This document shows positions 18,330-27,642 of a stretch of 64,000 bases of DNA, in pieces. The notes under the pieces were generated by a model, which was not told the origin of the DNA, searched no databases, and saw only the letters and a list, made by a program, of their open reading frames with translations. Source of the stretch: Thalassospira marina (GTDB lineage: Bacteria; Pseudomonadota; Alphaproteobacteria; Rhodospirillales; Thalassospiraceae); NCBI RefSeq assembly GCF_002844375.1, contig NZ_CP024199.1, forward strand, positions 3,698,001 through 3,762,000. The letters run 5' to 3'. The position numbers and the translations under genes were made by a program. Positions within the stretch are counted from its first letter, which is position 1. Each line of letters begins with the position of its first letter.

Positions 18330-19676
18330 TTACCACTTCCGTTCAAATTTCTTGCGCAGGAACACGGCCAACCCGTTCATCAGGATCAGGAAAGCCAGCA
18401 ATACCATGATCGCCGCAGAGGTTTTTTCAACAAAGGCGCGTTCGGGGCTGTCTGCCCACAGATAGATCTGCACCGGAAGAACCGTTGCCGCATCCATCGC
18501 ACTGCCCGGAATATCAACAATAAAGGCCACCATGCCGATCATCAGCAGCGGTGCCGTTTCACCCAGTGCCTGGGCCATACCAATGATGGTCCCGGTCAGG
18601 ATGCCCGGCATTGCCAGCGGCAGCACATGATGGCTGACCGTTTGCACCGGCGATGCCCCAAGGCCCAAAGCAGCCTGACGAATGGACGGCGGTACAGCCT
18701 TGATCGCCGCGCGTGCGGCAATGATGATGGTCGGCAATGTCATCAGGGCCAGGGTCAGACCACCGACAACCGGGGCCGAACGCGGCAGATGCATTACATT
18801 GAGGTAAAGCTCCAGCCCCAGCAGACCAAACACGATGGACGGAACAGCCGCCAGATTGTTGATATTGACTTCAATAACCTGGGTCAGGCGGTTTTTCGGG
18901 GCGAATTCCTCAAGGTAGATGGCCGCAGCCACACCAATCGGGAAGGACAGAACCAGCGTAACGATCAGCGTATAGAACGACCCCACGGCCGCCCCCCAGA
19001 TACCGGCAAGTTCCGGTTCGCGGGAGTCACCATTGGTGAAGAAGCGGGTATGGAAACGTTTTTCAATCGCGCCACTATCGGTCAGCGACTGGAACCAGCC
19101 GATCTGGTCGTCATCAAGACGGCGGCTGGCTTCGCTGGTTTCGGCACTGATATAGCCCTTGTTGAGCATGTCGAAATCATCACCGGCAATCAGCCAGACC
19201 TTGCGGGTCTGCCCGATCAGCGACGGATTATCGAGCACGCGTTCACGCAGGTCATAGGATGCACCGCTTGAAACGATGTCATAAAGCTTGCGCTTTTCCG
19301 ACCGCGAGGTGACTTCAGGGAAGCGTGCACGCAGGGCATCCTTGATCAGGCCATCAAAATTGGCGCGGCCGATTACTGCCGGGTCGCGGGTCGCGTCCGG
19401 GTCAATCGTAGCCGGGTCAAAGGTGATTTCGATTTGGACAAAGGTCTGCACAAAGGCGCTATAGCCCTTGGAGACAATCGAATAACCCAGCATGACCAGG
19501 GCAGCGAGTGCCAGCATGATCGCGGCAAGACCATAGGCCTTGAAGCGGCGTTCGGCGGCATAACGCTTTTTGATATTGCGGGCGATGTGGGCGCTGTCCC
19601 AGTCAACCGGCTTGCGCAGGTTGGCAGCATCGGAACCAGCGGCGCGATCTTCCATCAAGGATGCCATATCAGTCAT
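18330..19676 (-). CDS. pstA: Phosphate ABC transporter permease PstA, extended form
   Basis: Membrane permease of the phosphate importer, 448 residues against roughly 300 in E. coli. The extra length is an N-terminal cytoplasmic segment, a first membrane helix (about 55-80) and a large periplasmic-side domain (about 85-220), as in alphaproteobacterial PstA with the DUF3333-type extension. The conserved permease core follows, with [12 protein letters not shown], the [25 protein letters not shown] coupling-helix region and ALGETAPLL. The start at 19676 overlaps the end of pstC by eight bases, implying coupled translation; a second ATG at 19667 is possible. Confidence 0.94.
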   Translation of the reverse strand: MTDMASLMEDRAAGSDAANLRKPVDWDSAHIARNIKKRYAAERRFKAYGLAAIMLALAALVMLGYSIVSKGYSAFVQTFVQIEITFDPATIDPDATRDPAVIGRANFDGLIKDALRARFPEVTSRSEKRKLYDIVSSGASYDLRERVLDNPSLIGQTRKVWLIAGDDFDMLNKGYISAETSEASRRLDDDQIGWFQSLTDSGAIEKRFHTRFFTNGDSREPELAGIWGAAVGSFYTLIVTLVLSFPIGVAAAIYLEEFAPKNRLTQVIEVNINNLAAVPSIVFGLLGLELYLNVMHLPRSAPVVGGLTLALMTLPTIIIAARAAIKAVPPSIRQAALGLGASPVQTVSHHVLPLAMPGILTGTIIGMAQALGETAPLLMIGMVAFIVDIPGSAMDAATVLPVQIYLWADSPERAFVEKTSAAIMVLLAFLILMNGLAVFLRKKFERKW

Positions 19677-21048
19677 ATTTCTCGCGATACTTCTGCACAA
19701 CCTTCAGGGCGAACACGTTCAGGCCCAGGGTCACTAGGAAAAGAACCAGACCAAGAGCGAAGGCCGACAGGGTTTTTGCACTGTCAAATTCCTGGTCACC
19801 CACAAGCAGGGTCACAATCTGGACGGTCACGGTGGTTACGGCCTGCAGGGGGTTTGCCGTCAGATTGGCGGCAAGACCGGCAGCCATCACCACGATCATG
19901 GTTTCACCAATTGCACGCGACACCGCCAGCAGGATGGCGCCAACGATACCGGGCAGTGCAGCCGGGAAAATAACCAGGCGAATGGTTTCGGATTTGGTTG
20001 CCCCAAGACCGTAGGAGCCATCGCGCAATGCCTGGGGCACCTGCGACATCACGTCATCCGACAGCGAGGATACGAACGGGATGATCATAATCCCCATGAC
20101 CAGACCGGCCGCCAGCGCACTTTCCGAACTGACACTGAGGCCCAGAACCGCACCGCTATCGCGCAGGAAGGGAGCGACCGTCAATGCGGCGAAGAAACCG
20201 TAAACGACCGTCGGCACACCAGCGAGGACTTCGAGTGCCGGTTTGGCCCAGGCCCGGAAGCGGGGTGATGCATATTCACCCATATAAATCGCCGAAAACA
20301 GGCCGACAGGCACGGCCACCAGCATAGCGATAAAGGTGATCAGCAGGGTCCCGGCGAAAAGCGGGATCATGCCGAAGGCGCCGTCCGATGCCACCTGGTC
20401 GGCACGGATCGCGGTTTGCGGGCTCCATTCCAGACCAAAGAGAAATTCAATCGGGCTGATCTTGCTAAAGAAATGCAGGGCTTCAAACAGCAGCGAGAAA
20501 ACAATGCCAACCGTTGAAAGAATGGCAATCGCCGAACAACCGATCATTAAATAGCGAACGGTGCGTTCGACATTGTTGCGTGCGCGCATATCCGCAAGGA
20601 TGCGGCGATAGGAAAAACCAAGACCCAGCAGCGCAACAGCCAGCAGCACAACAATCAGTGCCGTATTGGAAATGGAATGGAGCACAGCCAGACGCTGACC
20701 GGCTTCAATGACTTCCGGGGCCACATCAAGATGATGGCCATTATCGGCAGCGATCAGCGAGATGGCATTAAGTGCCAGCGACAATTTGCCCGGATCGGAG
20801 GTAATTTCCACGGGCAGGTCACTGATCACAAGTGCCTCGGTCACAGGGCCCTGCAACGCATACCAGACAATCAGCAATGCCAGTGCCGGCAGGCCACACC
20901 AAAGGGCAGTGTAAGTGCCATAATGGATCGGCAGTGAATGCAGATTGCTAAACCGGCCGCCAGAAAGTGCAATAGCCCTCTTGCGTCCGAAGACGAAAGA
21001 GAGCGCACACAGCAGCGCAATCGCCAGCAACAAGAAAGTCAGAGACAT
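19669..21048 (-). CDS. pstC: Phosphate ABC transporter permease PstC, extended form
   Basis: Second permease of the phosphate importer, 459 residues, longer than the E. coli protein because of two N-terminal hydrophobic segments and a soluble stretch (about 70-120) before the core. The core has the conserved IYMGEYASPRFRAWAKPALEVLAGVPTVVYGFFA run and the coupling region ALRDGSYGLGATKSETIRLVIFPAALPGIVGA. It begins after an attenuator-like hairpin that separates it from pstS. It forms the translocation pore with PstA. Confidence 0.94.
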   Translation of the reverse strand: MSLTFLLLAIALLCALSFVFGRKRAIALSGGRFSNLHSLPIHYGTYTALWCGLPALALLIVWYALQGPVTEALVISDLPVEITSDPGKLSLALNAISLIAADNGHHLDVAPEVIEAGQRLAVLHSISNTALIVVLLAVALLGLGFSYRRILADMRARNNVERTVRYLMIGCSAIAILSTVGIVFSLLFEALHFFSKISPIEFLFGLEWSPQTAIRADQVASDGAFGMIPLFAGTLLITFIAMLVAVPVGLFSAIYMGEYASPRFRAWAKPALEVLAGVPTVVYGFFAALTVAPFLRDSGAVLGLSVSSESALAAGLVMGIMIIPFVSSLSDDVMSQVPQALRDGSYGLGATKSETIRLVIFPAALPGIVGAILLAVSRAIGETMIVVMAAGLAANLTANPLQAVTTVTVQIVTLLVGDQEFDSAKTLSAFALGLVLFLVTLGLNVFALKVVQKYREKYD

Positions 21049-21147
21049 TATGTTATTCCATTTGCCTGAAGGAACCCGGTACCGGATAGGCGTTCCCAGT
21101 GCTAGTGGGGCAAAATAGTCAAAAATACAATTCTTAAACGAAAGAAA

Positions 21148-21176
21148 CCGGTGGCAACCCGCAGGGCTGCCACCGG
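21148..21176 (-). terminator. Attenuator-like hairpin between pstS and pstC
   Basis: A 9-bp stem (21148-21156 with 21168-21176, 11-base loop) ends, on the transcribed minus strand, in a TTTCTTT run. It lies 13 bases past the pstS stop and about 100 bases before pstC. Partial termination here would give more binding protein than membrane subunits, as is common in import operons. Confidence 0.7.
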
Positions 21177-21188
21177 CTCAATATCAGA

Positions 21189-22220
21189 TTACATGCTGAG
21201 CGGGGTCAGGTTTTTCGCAGCTTCGCGAACCTGTTCACGCTCCGATGCTTCCATCGGGATCAGACCGCGATCTGCCAGGTAACCTTCGTCACCCCAGGCT
21301 TTGTCGGCGGTGAACTGTGCGATGTATTCTTCCATGCCAGGAATGGTGCCAACGTGGGCATTCTTGACGTAAAAATACAGCGAACGCGAAACCGGGTAGG
21401 AAGCGTCAGCAATGGCTTCGAAGGTCGGCTCAACGCCGCCGATTTTCGAACCGTGCAGTTTGTCGCCGTTCTGGTCGAGGAACGAGAAGCCGAAGATGCC
21501 CAGGGCAACCGGGTTGGCTTCGAGTTTCTGAACGATCAGGTTGTCGTTTTCGCCAGCTTCGACATAGGCACCGTCTTCACGGACACCGGCGCAAACAGCT
21601 TTGTGCTTGGCTTTATCGCTGTCTTTAAGGGCAGCAATTGCCGGGAATTCGTTGCAGGCTTCTTCGAGTACCAGCTCGGTGAAGGCATCACGGGTACCGG
21701 AGGTCGGGGGCGGCCCGAGAACTTCGATCTTTTCATCCGGAAGGGACGGATCGATTTCTTTCCAGTTTTTGTACGGGTTTTCGATCAGCTCGCTGCCGTC
21801 TTTGGACGGAACGATTTTGGCCAGTGCCAGGAAGATCTGTTCTTTGCTCAGCTCGAACTGCGGAGCTTCTTTGGAGTTGGCAAGAACGATGCCGTCATAA
21901 CCGATTTTAACTTCGGTGATGGCTTCAACGCCGTTTTTGGCGCAGGTTTCAACTTCGGACTTTTTAATGCGGCGCGAAGCATTGGTGATGTCGGGGTTCT
22001 GTTCCCCAACGCCAGCACAGAACAGCTTCAAGCCACCGCCTGAACCGGTCGATTCAATAACCGGTGTTTTGAAAGAAGTGGTCTTGCCGAATTCTTCCGC
22101 GACAGCGGTTGCGAACGGAAACACGGTGGACGAACCAACGATACGAATCTGATCGCGCGCATGTGCGGCGCCGGTCAAGGCAACGCTCGCGAGTGCTGCA
22201 ATAGCGAGTGTCTTCTTCAT
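21189..22220 (-). CDS. pstS: Phosphate-binding periplasmic protein
   Basis: High-affinity phosphate-binding protein, 343 residues. A signal peptide (MKKTLAIAALASVALTGAAHA) ends near residue 21. The mature part opens with IRIVGSSTVFPFATAVAEEFG and holds ESTGSGGG and GPPTSGTRDAF, the loops that bind phosphate. GGGGA five bases before the ATG at 22220 fixes the start over one four codons upstream. It is the first gene of pstSCAB-phoUB and carries a Pho box upstream. It belongs to the longer PstS type of alphaproteobacteria rather than the short E. coli type. Confidence 0.95.
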   Translation of the reverse strand: MKKTLAIAALASVALTGAAHARDQIRIVGSSTVFPFATAVAEEFGKTTSFKTPVIESTGSGGGLKLFCAGVGEQNPDITNASRRIKKSEVETCAKNGVEAITEVKIGYDGIVLANSKEAPQFELSKEQIFLALAKIVPSKDGSELIENPYKNWKEIDPSLPDEKIEVLGPPPTSGTRDAFTELVLEEACNEFPAIAALKDSDKAKHKAVCAGVREDGAYVEAGENDNLIVQKLEANPVALGIFGFSFLDQNGDKLHGSKIGGVEPTFEAIADASYPVSRSLYFYVKNAHVGTIPGMEEYIAQFTADKAWGDEGYLADRGLIPMEASEREQVREAAKNLTPLSM

Positions 22221-22305
22221 GTAAATCCCCATTTGTGTCGTTCCCGTCTTGGGAACTGTGCAACGATCTGCGAGGCGGACTTTACAGTTATGCTTTTACC
22301 GTATT

Positions 22306-22334
22306 GCGTCAGTTTTGTGAAGGTTATGTTACAG
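22306..22334 (-). promoter_or_regulatory. Pho box upstream of pstS
   Basis: On the minus strand three 7-mers follow each other with the 11-base period of PhoB sites: CTGTAAC, CCTTCAC and CTGACGC, each separated by four A/T-rich bases. The block lies about 90 bases upstream of the pstS ATG, suitable for activation by PhoB encoded at the end of the same operon. Confidence 0.7.
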
Positions 22335-22830
22335 TGACTCAAACCCACAAAAACAGCCAAATAATACAATCAATTCAATAGGATAATTTAAGACACAAAT
22401 GCGCGAAAAACCGGATTTTCCGGCATTCCATGATCAAATGAACAGCTACGTGTCATCAAATGTTACAGTGTCATTCCTCAACTTCAGGGTCAGCAGGAAC
22501 CATGAGTCGTTCCTTTTATGGTTTCGCAAACAAAGAATAATGGCTGGACGCAACGGCACCCCGTCTTCCCGGCCCCGCTGCGACCTAAAACCACTATGCG
22601 GACAACCACAAATCCGCCCTGGCGGGGATTGCAGGCAAATTCGCAAGGCGGCCTCTTTTAGCGCAGGTGAAAAGTCCCCAATTCAGGTATATATGGTGTC
22701 GCAAAGCAATGCGGTGCGGAGCACATGCGCAGGGGTGCGCAGGGCAGAAGCAAAAGACCCGATAATAAAACAAATCAAACAGGGGATAACGGCAGGCCAC
22801 AACGGCCACCGCGTGATGGGGAGAATGAAG
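22335..22830. other. Non-coding interval between the Pho box and a small plus-strand gene
   Basis: The open frame entering at 22399 has no ribosome binding site and a composition unlike its C-terminal part, so the first 430 bases are treated as non-coding. The 11-mer ATGTTACAGTG of the Pho box region (22326-22336) recurs exactly at 22460-22470. Confidence 0.45.
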
Positions 22831-23124
22831 GTGAATTCGCAAATTGATGCGTTAAAGGCCAGCCTGGACAAGCTATCGGGCGAGATGGGTGAAATGTCGC
22901 AAATGGCAGCCCAGCATTTTGATGAACTGCATGATGCGGTAAACAATGTCGCCAGCCATACCCTGGCGATGGAAGCCATTATTGCGGCGATGCTGGCCAA
23001 TATCGAGATTGACCAGCAGGCCGTTACCAACTGGATCCGGGCAAAAACGGCCGAGTTTTCATCGCCCGAACATGGCGAATCCGCCGCCGAAACCATCGCC
23101 CGCGATTTTCTGGCAAATAATTAG
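22831..23124 (+). CDS. Small helical protein of unknown function
   Basis: About 97 residues from a GTG at 22831 that has GGGGAG seven bases upstream; ATGs at 22816 and 22825 are alternatives. The product is hydrophilic and predicted almost all-helical. Heptad-like spacing (IDALKASLDKLSGEMGEMSQMAAQHFDELHDAVNNVASHTLAMEAI is the region, residues 4-50) suggests a coiled coil, and the tail is acidic. I recognise no family. It sits between the divergent pst operon and convergent glcF, so position gives no functional hint. Confidence 0.6.
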   Translation: MNSQIDALKASLDKLSGEMGEMSQMAAQHFDELHDAVNNVASHTLAMEAIIAAMLANIEIDQQAVTNWIRAKTAEFSSPEHGESAAETIARDFLANN

Positions 23125-23254
23125 GGTTAACCGCCCTCTTATATATATGGTGCATAACAGTGGTGATGGCGGCCGGGCAGCGGACCGACACCGCATTGCC
23201 CTAGCCAGCTCAATCAATACCCTCCCCTGGGCCTGAACGCAGGAAGCTTCCCCG

Positions 23255-24763
23255 TTACCCATGACCAGCCAGCTTTGACGGACATGGACCGCCCGTAGCC
23301 CAGTCGAGAAGCTGGACGGTGTGAATAACCTTCAGATCATTTGTTTCCAGTTGGATCATGCAGCCAATGTTGCCCGTTGCCACGATATCGGGGCGGGTAT
23401 TGCGGATATTTCCCTGCTTTCTATCACGAAGCTGGGTGGAGATTTCGGGCTGTAACAGGTTATAGACACCTGCCGAACCACAACATAAATGCCCCTCGGC
23501 AATTTCAAGCACATCAAACCCGGCCTTGCGCAGCAATTCGCGCGGCGGATGAATGATTTTTTGCCCATGCTGCATCGAACAGGCGGAATGATAGGCCACC
23601 CGCAGCTTGCGATCATCAAACGGGTCAATGCTACTGGCATCAGTCGCCTTGGTGTTTGCAGACGCAACTGACGAAACAGCCTGCCCCCGCCCTTCGGATA
23701 CAGAGGCGGGCGCAGGCGATGGCGCAGGTGACGGCCCGGTTTTCGGTGCAGAAAAAGCGGACCAGCCGGCATGGTGCGCAAGCGATGCCAAACCATAATC
23801 ACCGCGCGCAGTAACAGGCGAGACGATATCTGCTGGCAGGTCGATCCGGGCGAGATATTCGGTAATGTCGCAGGCAAGACCTGCAATCTGGCGGGCCTTT
23901 GCCGCCCACTGGCTATCCTGGGCCAGCATGGTGCCGTAATCCTTGACCGTGGTGCCACAGCCCGACGCGGTAATCACAATGGCATCGAGGCCTTCGCCAC
24001 CGGATTGTTTTAATTCAGCATGCCAGGCGGCGATATTGGCGATGGCCTGTGCATGGGACTGGTCTTCGCGGCCCATATGATGCACCAGCGAGCCACAACA
24101 CCCGGCCCCCTTGGCGACAACAATTTCTATCCCCAGCCGGGTCAGCAGCCTGACCGTGGCTTCGTTGATATCGGTTTCAAGCACCTGCTGGGCGCAGCCG
24201 GTCAAAATGGCAACCCGGCCTTTGCGTTCTCCCTTTGCCGGAATGACCTGGGGCCGGTCCACCCAACTGGGCGGCGGCAACGGGCGCGCGCCCATTTTTA
24301 CCATGCCTCGCAAACGCCCCGGCAACAGCCCCGCAAAGGGTGCCGCCAGTTTCGCCCCCAGCAGGGAAACACGAAATAACGACGGGCGCGGCACCACCCA
24401 GGCCAGAAGTTTGCGTAACCAGCGATCCCCGAACGGGCGCAGATAGGTTTTTTCAATATGGGCGCGGGCATGATCGATCAGGTGCATGTAATCCACACCC
24501 GATGGGCAGGTCGTCATACAGGACAGGCAGGAAAGGCAACGGTCCAGATGGCGCACAACACGTTCATTGGCCGGTTTGTCATTTTCCAGCATATCCTTGA
24601 TCAGGTAAATGCGGCCACGCGGGCTGTCGAGCTCGTCCCCCAGGGTAACAAAGGTCGGGCACGTCGCCGTGCAAAACCCGCAATGGACGCATTTGCGCAA
24701 AATCTGTTCGGACTGGGCAATGGCCGGGTCGGCAAGCTGCCGGGCTGTAAAACCTGTTTGCAT
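23255..24763 (-). CDS. glcF: Glycolate oxidase iron-sulfur subunit
   Basis: Electron-transfer subunit of membrane-associated glycolate dehydrogenase GlcDEF; 502 residues against about 407 in E. coli. Two 4Fe-4S motifs lie at Cys25/28/31/35 and Cys76/79/82/86 (CVHCGFCTATCP, CLSCLSCMTTCP). Two CCG-type domains follow (GAGCCGSLVHHMG and GHLCCGSAGVYN). An Ala/Ser/Pro-rich insertion at about residues 321-385 breaks the second CCG domain just before VAYHSACSMQHGQ and explains most of the extra length. The ATG directly abuts the glcE stop with no spacer, so the two are translationally coupled. Confidence 0.92.
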   Translation of the reverse strand: MQTGFTARQLADPAIAQSEQILRKCVHCGFCTATCPTFVTLGDELDSPRGRIYLIKDMLENDKPANERVVRHLDRCLSCLSCMTTCPSGVDYMHLIDHARAHIEKTYLRPFGDRWLRKLLAWVVPRPSLFRVSLLGAKLAAPFAGLLPGRLRGMVKMGARPLPPPSWVDRPQVIPAKGERKGRVAILTGCAQQVLETDINEATVRLLTRLGIEIVVAKGAGCCGSLVHHMGREDQSHAQAIANIAAWHAELKQSGGEGLDAIVITASGCGTTVKDYGTMLAQDSQWAAKARQIAGLACDITEYLARIDLPADIVSPVTARGDYGLASLAHHAGWSAFSAPKTGPSPAPSPAPASVSEGRGQAVSSVASANTKATDASSIDPFDDRKLRVAYHSACSMQHGQKIIHPPRELLRKAGFDVLEIAEGHLCCGSAGVYNLLQPEISTQLRDRKQGNIRNTRPDIVATGNIGCMIQLETNDLKVIHTVQLLDWATGGPCPSKLAGHG

Positions 24764-26050
24764 TTACGCCCCCGCCTTCATATCGGCCAAAACACTCGCC
24801 CCCGGTGAAAGCGGCGCCATACGCCCGGGGTTGAGAATACCGAACGGATCAAAATTTTCGGAAATTTTATGGTTAATTCGCGAAATTTCAGGCGAAACCG
24901 GATGAAAAATGGGAAAATCCCGTCGCATATCCTCTGGCGCACGTATCAGCGTGGCATTACCGCCCGCCTGCCCGGCAATTTCGCGAATATGCGATGCCAA
25001 CGATATATCGCAATGCACATATCGCACCCAGATAAGCCCACCGGCCCAATCGAGCATAAAATCAACCTCGCCCGCCCCGACCAGCGCCCGCAAGGCAGTA
25101 ACAACCGCCGCCCCCGATGCCGGTGGCACGGATAGACGCCATAAAATGCCAGCGTTCCCCTGCATCGGGGTTACATCGGCAATGGCCTGCCACAGTGACA
25201 GGCTGTCCGCCATTGGCAAAATGGCATTGGGGCCAATATCGCCCAGCAGCCGCGCCAGTGCCTCTGCCCGCCAGATGACGGATTGTTCAGGCCCTTCCAG
25301 TCGCAGGGCAACAGCGTTTTGCGCAGATGCGGCAATTTCCTGTGCGGCACCATCATGAATACACGCCGAACATAGCGATGCTGGCACCCAGGCCGCGCCG
25401 GAAACTTCGTTTTCGCTGCCCATTGCCAATGTCATCGCACGCCCGGCAAATGAGACATCATCACAGGGGATAATAACGGTGCGGGTGGTTTCGGGCCGGG
25501 GCATCGCCTTCAGGGTTATGGTATGCATCACCGCCAATGTGCCGAAAGACCCGGCCATCAATTTGGAAAGATCAAAGCCGGTCACGTTTTTCATCACCCG
25601 GCCACCTGATTTAAAGTCCTCCGCCCGGCCACTTATGGCCTCGAACCCCAAAACATGATCGCGCGCCGCACCGGATTTTAACCGCCGTGGGCCGGAAAGG
25701 TTACAGGCCACAAGCCCGCCCAATGTCCCGGAATGCGAAGTCATCCCATCACCCAGTAATAATGGAAAATCACCCGGCTCAAACTGGAATTGCTGGTTTT
25801 TATCGGCCAGCAGTGCTGCAATTTCGGCAATGGGCGTGCCCGCATGGGCAGAAATGACCAGTTCTTCGGGCTGGTAAAACAAAATGCCGGTCAGCTTTGA
25901 CAGGTCCAGCACATGCGATGCCGCAACCGTATGGCCATAGGCACGCTTGCTGCCCTGACCGATAATTTCAAGCGGCACTTTATCCGCAACGGCCCAGGCA
26001 ATGGCATCGCGCAATTGCGACGAACTGGTCGGGGTGATTGTTTCAGCCAT
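24764..26050 (-). CDS. glcE: Glycolate oxidase FAD-binding subunit
   Basis: Second flavin-domain subunit of glycolate dehydrogenase, 428 residues. A VAO/PCMH-type FAD-binding domain is seen at about 5-180, with LEIIGQGSKRAYG, HAGTPIAEI, GGLVACNLSGPRR and GGRVMKNVTGFDLSKLMAGSFGTLAV. The C-terminal part ends in FDPFGILNPGRM, as in GlcE. GAGGAAG precedes the ATG. It is separated from glcD by about 95 bases and joined to glcF without a gap. It works with GlcD and GlcF to oxidise glycolate to glyoxylate and pass electrons to the quinone pool. Confidence 0.93.
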   Translation of the reverse strand: MAETITPTSSSQLRDAIAWAVADKVPLEIIGQGSKRAYGHTVAASHVLDLSKLTGILFYQPEELVISAHAGTPIAEIAALLADKNQQFQFEPGDFPLLLGDGMTSHSGTLGGLVACNLSGPRRLKSGAARDHVLGFEAISGRAEDFKSGGRVMKNVTGFDLSKLMAGSFGTLAVMHTITLKAMPRPETTRTVIIPCDDVSFAGRAMTLAMGSENEVSGAAWVPASLCSACIHDGAAQEIAASAQNAVALRLEGPEQSVIWRAEALARLLGDIGPNAILPMADSLSLWQAIADVTPMQGNAGILWRLSVPPASGAAVVTALRALVGAGEVDFMLDWAGGLIWVRYVHCDISLASHIREIAGQAGGNATLIRAPEDMRRDFPIFHPVSPEISRINHKISENFDPFGILNPGRMAPLSPGASVLADMKAGA

Positions 26051-26144
26051 GGCGGCTTCCTCTCCTGAGACGCGATGCCGGTTTTGCGGGAACCTGGCAC
26101 GGCGTTTTTAGCGTTTATTATGCGTTGTTCCGGCTTTTTGCCGG

Positions 26145-27638
26145 TTAAAAGCGGGGAATATCGGGAAATTTGGCCGCAATAGCCCGCGCATGCAGGGTTT
26201 TAAGCTCTCCACAGCCATGAAGAACGGGAAAAACCTTGCCGGGGTTCAGCAACTGGTCTTCGTCAAAGGCCAGTTTCAGGCGTTCCTGATGCTTTAAATC
26301 ATCTTCGGTAAACATTTCCGGCATCAGGTCGCGTTTTTCAATGCCAATGCCATGTTCACCCGACAGGCAGCCACCAACCTCGACACACAATTTCAAAATA
26401 TCGGCACCAAAGGCCTCTGCCCGTTCCAACTCGCCGGGCTGGTTAGCGTCAAACATGATCAATGGGTGCAAATTGCCATCACCGGCATGAAAAACATTGG
26501 CGACCCGCAAGCCATGCCGTTGTGAAAACACCTGCATTCCCGTCAGCACATCTGAAAGACGGCCACGCGGAATGGTGCCGTCCATGCATATATAGTCTGG
26601 CGAAATGCGGCCAATGGCGGGAAAGGCGTTTTTCCGGCCCGACCAGAACAGGGCGCGTTCTTCTTCGCTTTCGGAAATGCGCGAATAAACAGCACCGCAT
26701 TTTTGCGCGATATTGCCAACCCGGTCGATCAAATGGTCAACCTCGATTACCGGGCCATCAAGTTCGACCAGCAATAGCGATTCCACATCCAGCGGATAGC
26801 CCGCATGGACAAAATCCTCGGTCGCGCGGATGGCGGGCGCGTCCATCATTTCAAGCCCACCGGGGATAATGCCGCTGGCAATGATTTTTGCCACACAATC
26901 CCCGCCGGATTGATTATCGGGAAAGCCCAGCAGCATGGCGCGCGCGGTTTCGGGTTTGCGCAAAATGCGCACGGTAATTTCGGTAACAATCCCCAAAAGC
27001 CCTTCGGACCCGGTGATAATGCCCATCAGGTCATATCCCGGTGTATCAAGGCCCTTGCCGCCCAGGCGCAAAATGTCCCCTTCGATGGTGACCATTTCAA
27101 TGCCCAGCACATTATTGGTGGTAAGCCCGTATTTAAGGCAATGCACCCCGCCAGAATTTTCGGCGATATTGCCGCCAATGGAACAGGCGATCTGGCTTGA
27201 CGGGTCCGGGGCATAATAAAAACCACGATGTTCGACTGCGCGTGTAATGCCCAGATTTGTCACACCGGGCTGAACGACACAGGCCCGATTATCCCAGTCG
27301 ATATCGAGCACGCGGTTGAATTTCATCATGCTGATGGTGATGGCATCGGCCATGGGCAGGGCACCGCCCGAAAGACCGGTGCCCGCCCCGCGTGGTACCA
27401 CGCGAATTTTGTTTTCATGGCAATATTTCAAAATTGCCGCGACCTGCCTGGTATTGTCGGGCAGCACCACAATCATCGGCAACTGGCGATAGGCCATAAG
27501 CCCATCGCATTCATAAGGCCTGAGCGCATCTTCCTCGGCAATGACCGCACCGGATGCGGGCACTATGGCCCGCATCGCTGCGATGATTTCCTTGCGCCGG
27601 GCAAGAACGGACTGGTCCGGCTCAGGCATTTTCAGCAT
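26145..27638 (-). CDS. glcD: Glycolate oxidase catalytic FAD subunit
   Basis: Catalytic flavoprotein of glycolate dehydrogenase, 497 residues, the usual GlcD length. The PCMH-type FAD domain shows RVVPRGAGTGLSGGALP near 78-95, PSSQIACSIGGNIAENSGGVHCLKYG near 145-170 and GSEGLLGIVTEI near 212-223. The FAD-oxidase C-terminal domain ends with HGIGIEKRDLM and DEDQLLNPGKVFP. The start lies four bases after the pyruvate carboxylase stop, and its ribosome binding site GGAG is inside the end of pyc, so it is coupled to that gene. D-lactate dehydrogenase activity is a less likely alternative given glcE and glcF next door. Confidence 0.94.
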   Translation of the reverse strand: MLKMPEPDQSVLARRKEIIAAMRAIVPASGAVIAEEDALRPYECDGLMAYRQLPMIVVLPDNTRQVAAILKYCHENKIRVVPRGAGTGLSGGALPMADAITISMMKFNRVLDIDWDNRACVVQPGVTNLGITRAVEHRGFYYAPDPSSQIACSIGGNIAENSGGVHCLKYGLTTNNVLGIEMVTIEGDILRLGGKGLDTPGYDLMGIITGSEGLLGIVTEITVRILRKPETARAMLLGFPDNQSGGDCVAKIIASGIIPGGLEMMDAPAIRATEDFVHAGYPLDVESLLLVELDGPVIEVDHLIDRVGNIAQKCGAVYSRISESEEERALFWSGRKNAFPAIGRISPDYICMDGTIPRGRLSDVLTGMQVFSQRHGLRVANVFHAGDGNLHPLIMFDANQPGELERAEAFGADILKLCVEVGGCLSGEHGIGIEKRDLMPEMFTEDDLKHQERLKLAFDEDQLLNPGKVFPVLHGCGELKTLHARAIAAKFPDIPRF

Positions 27639-27642
27639 ATGG

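Noticed and set aside
18270..19271. A 333-codon plus-strand frame opposite pstA
   Set aside because: Antisense to a conserved permease gene; Gln/Arg/His-rich shadow.
22399..22830. N-terminal extension of the small helical protein
   Set aside because: Cys/Arg-rich, unlike the C-terminal part, and the ribosome binding site lies at 22818 next to the later start.
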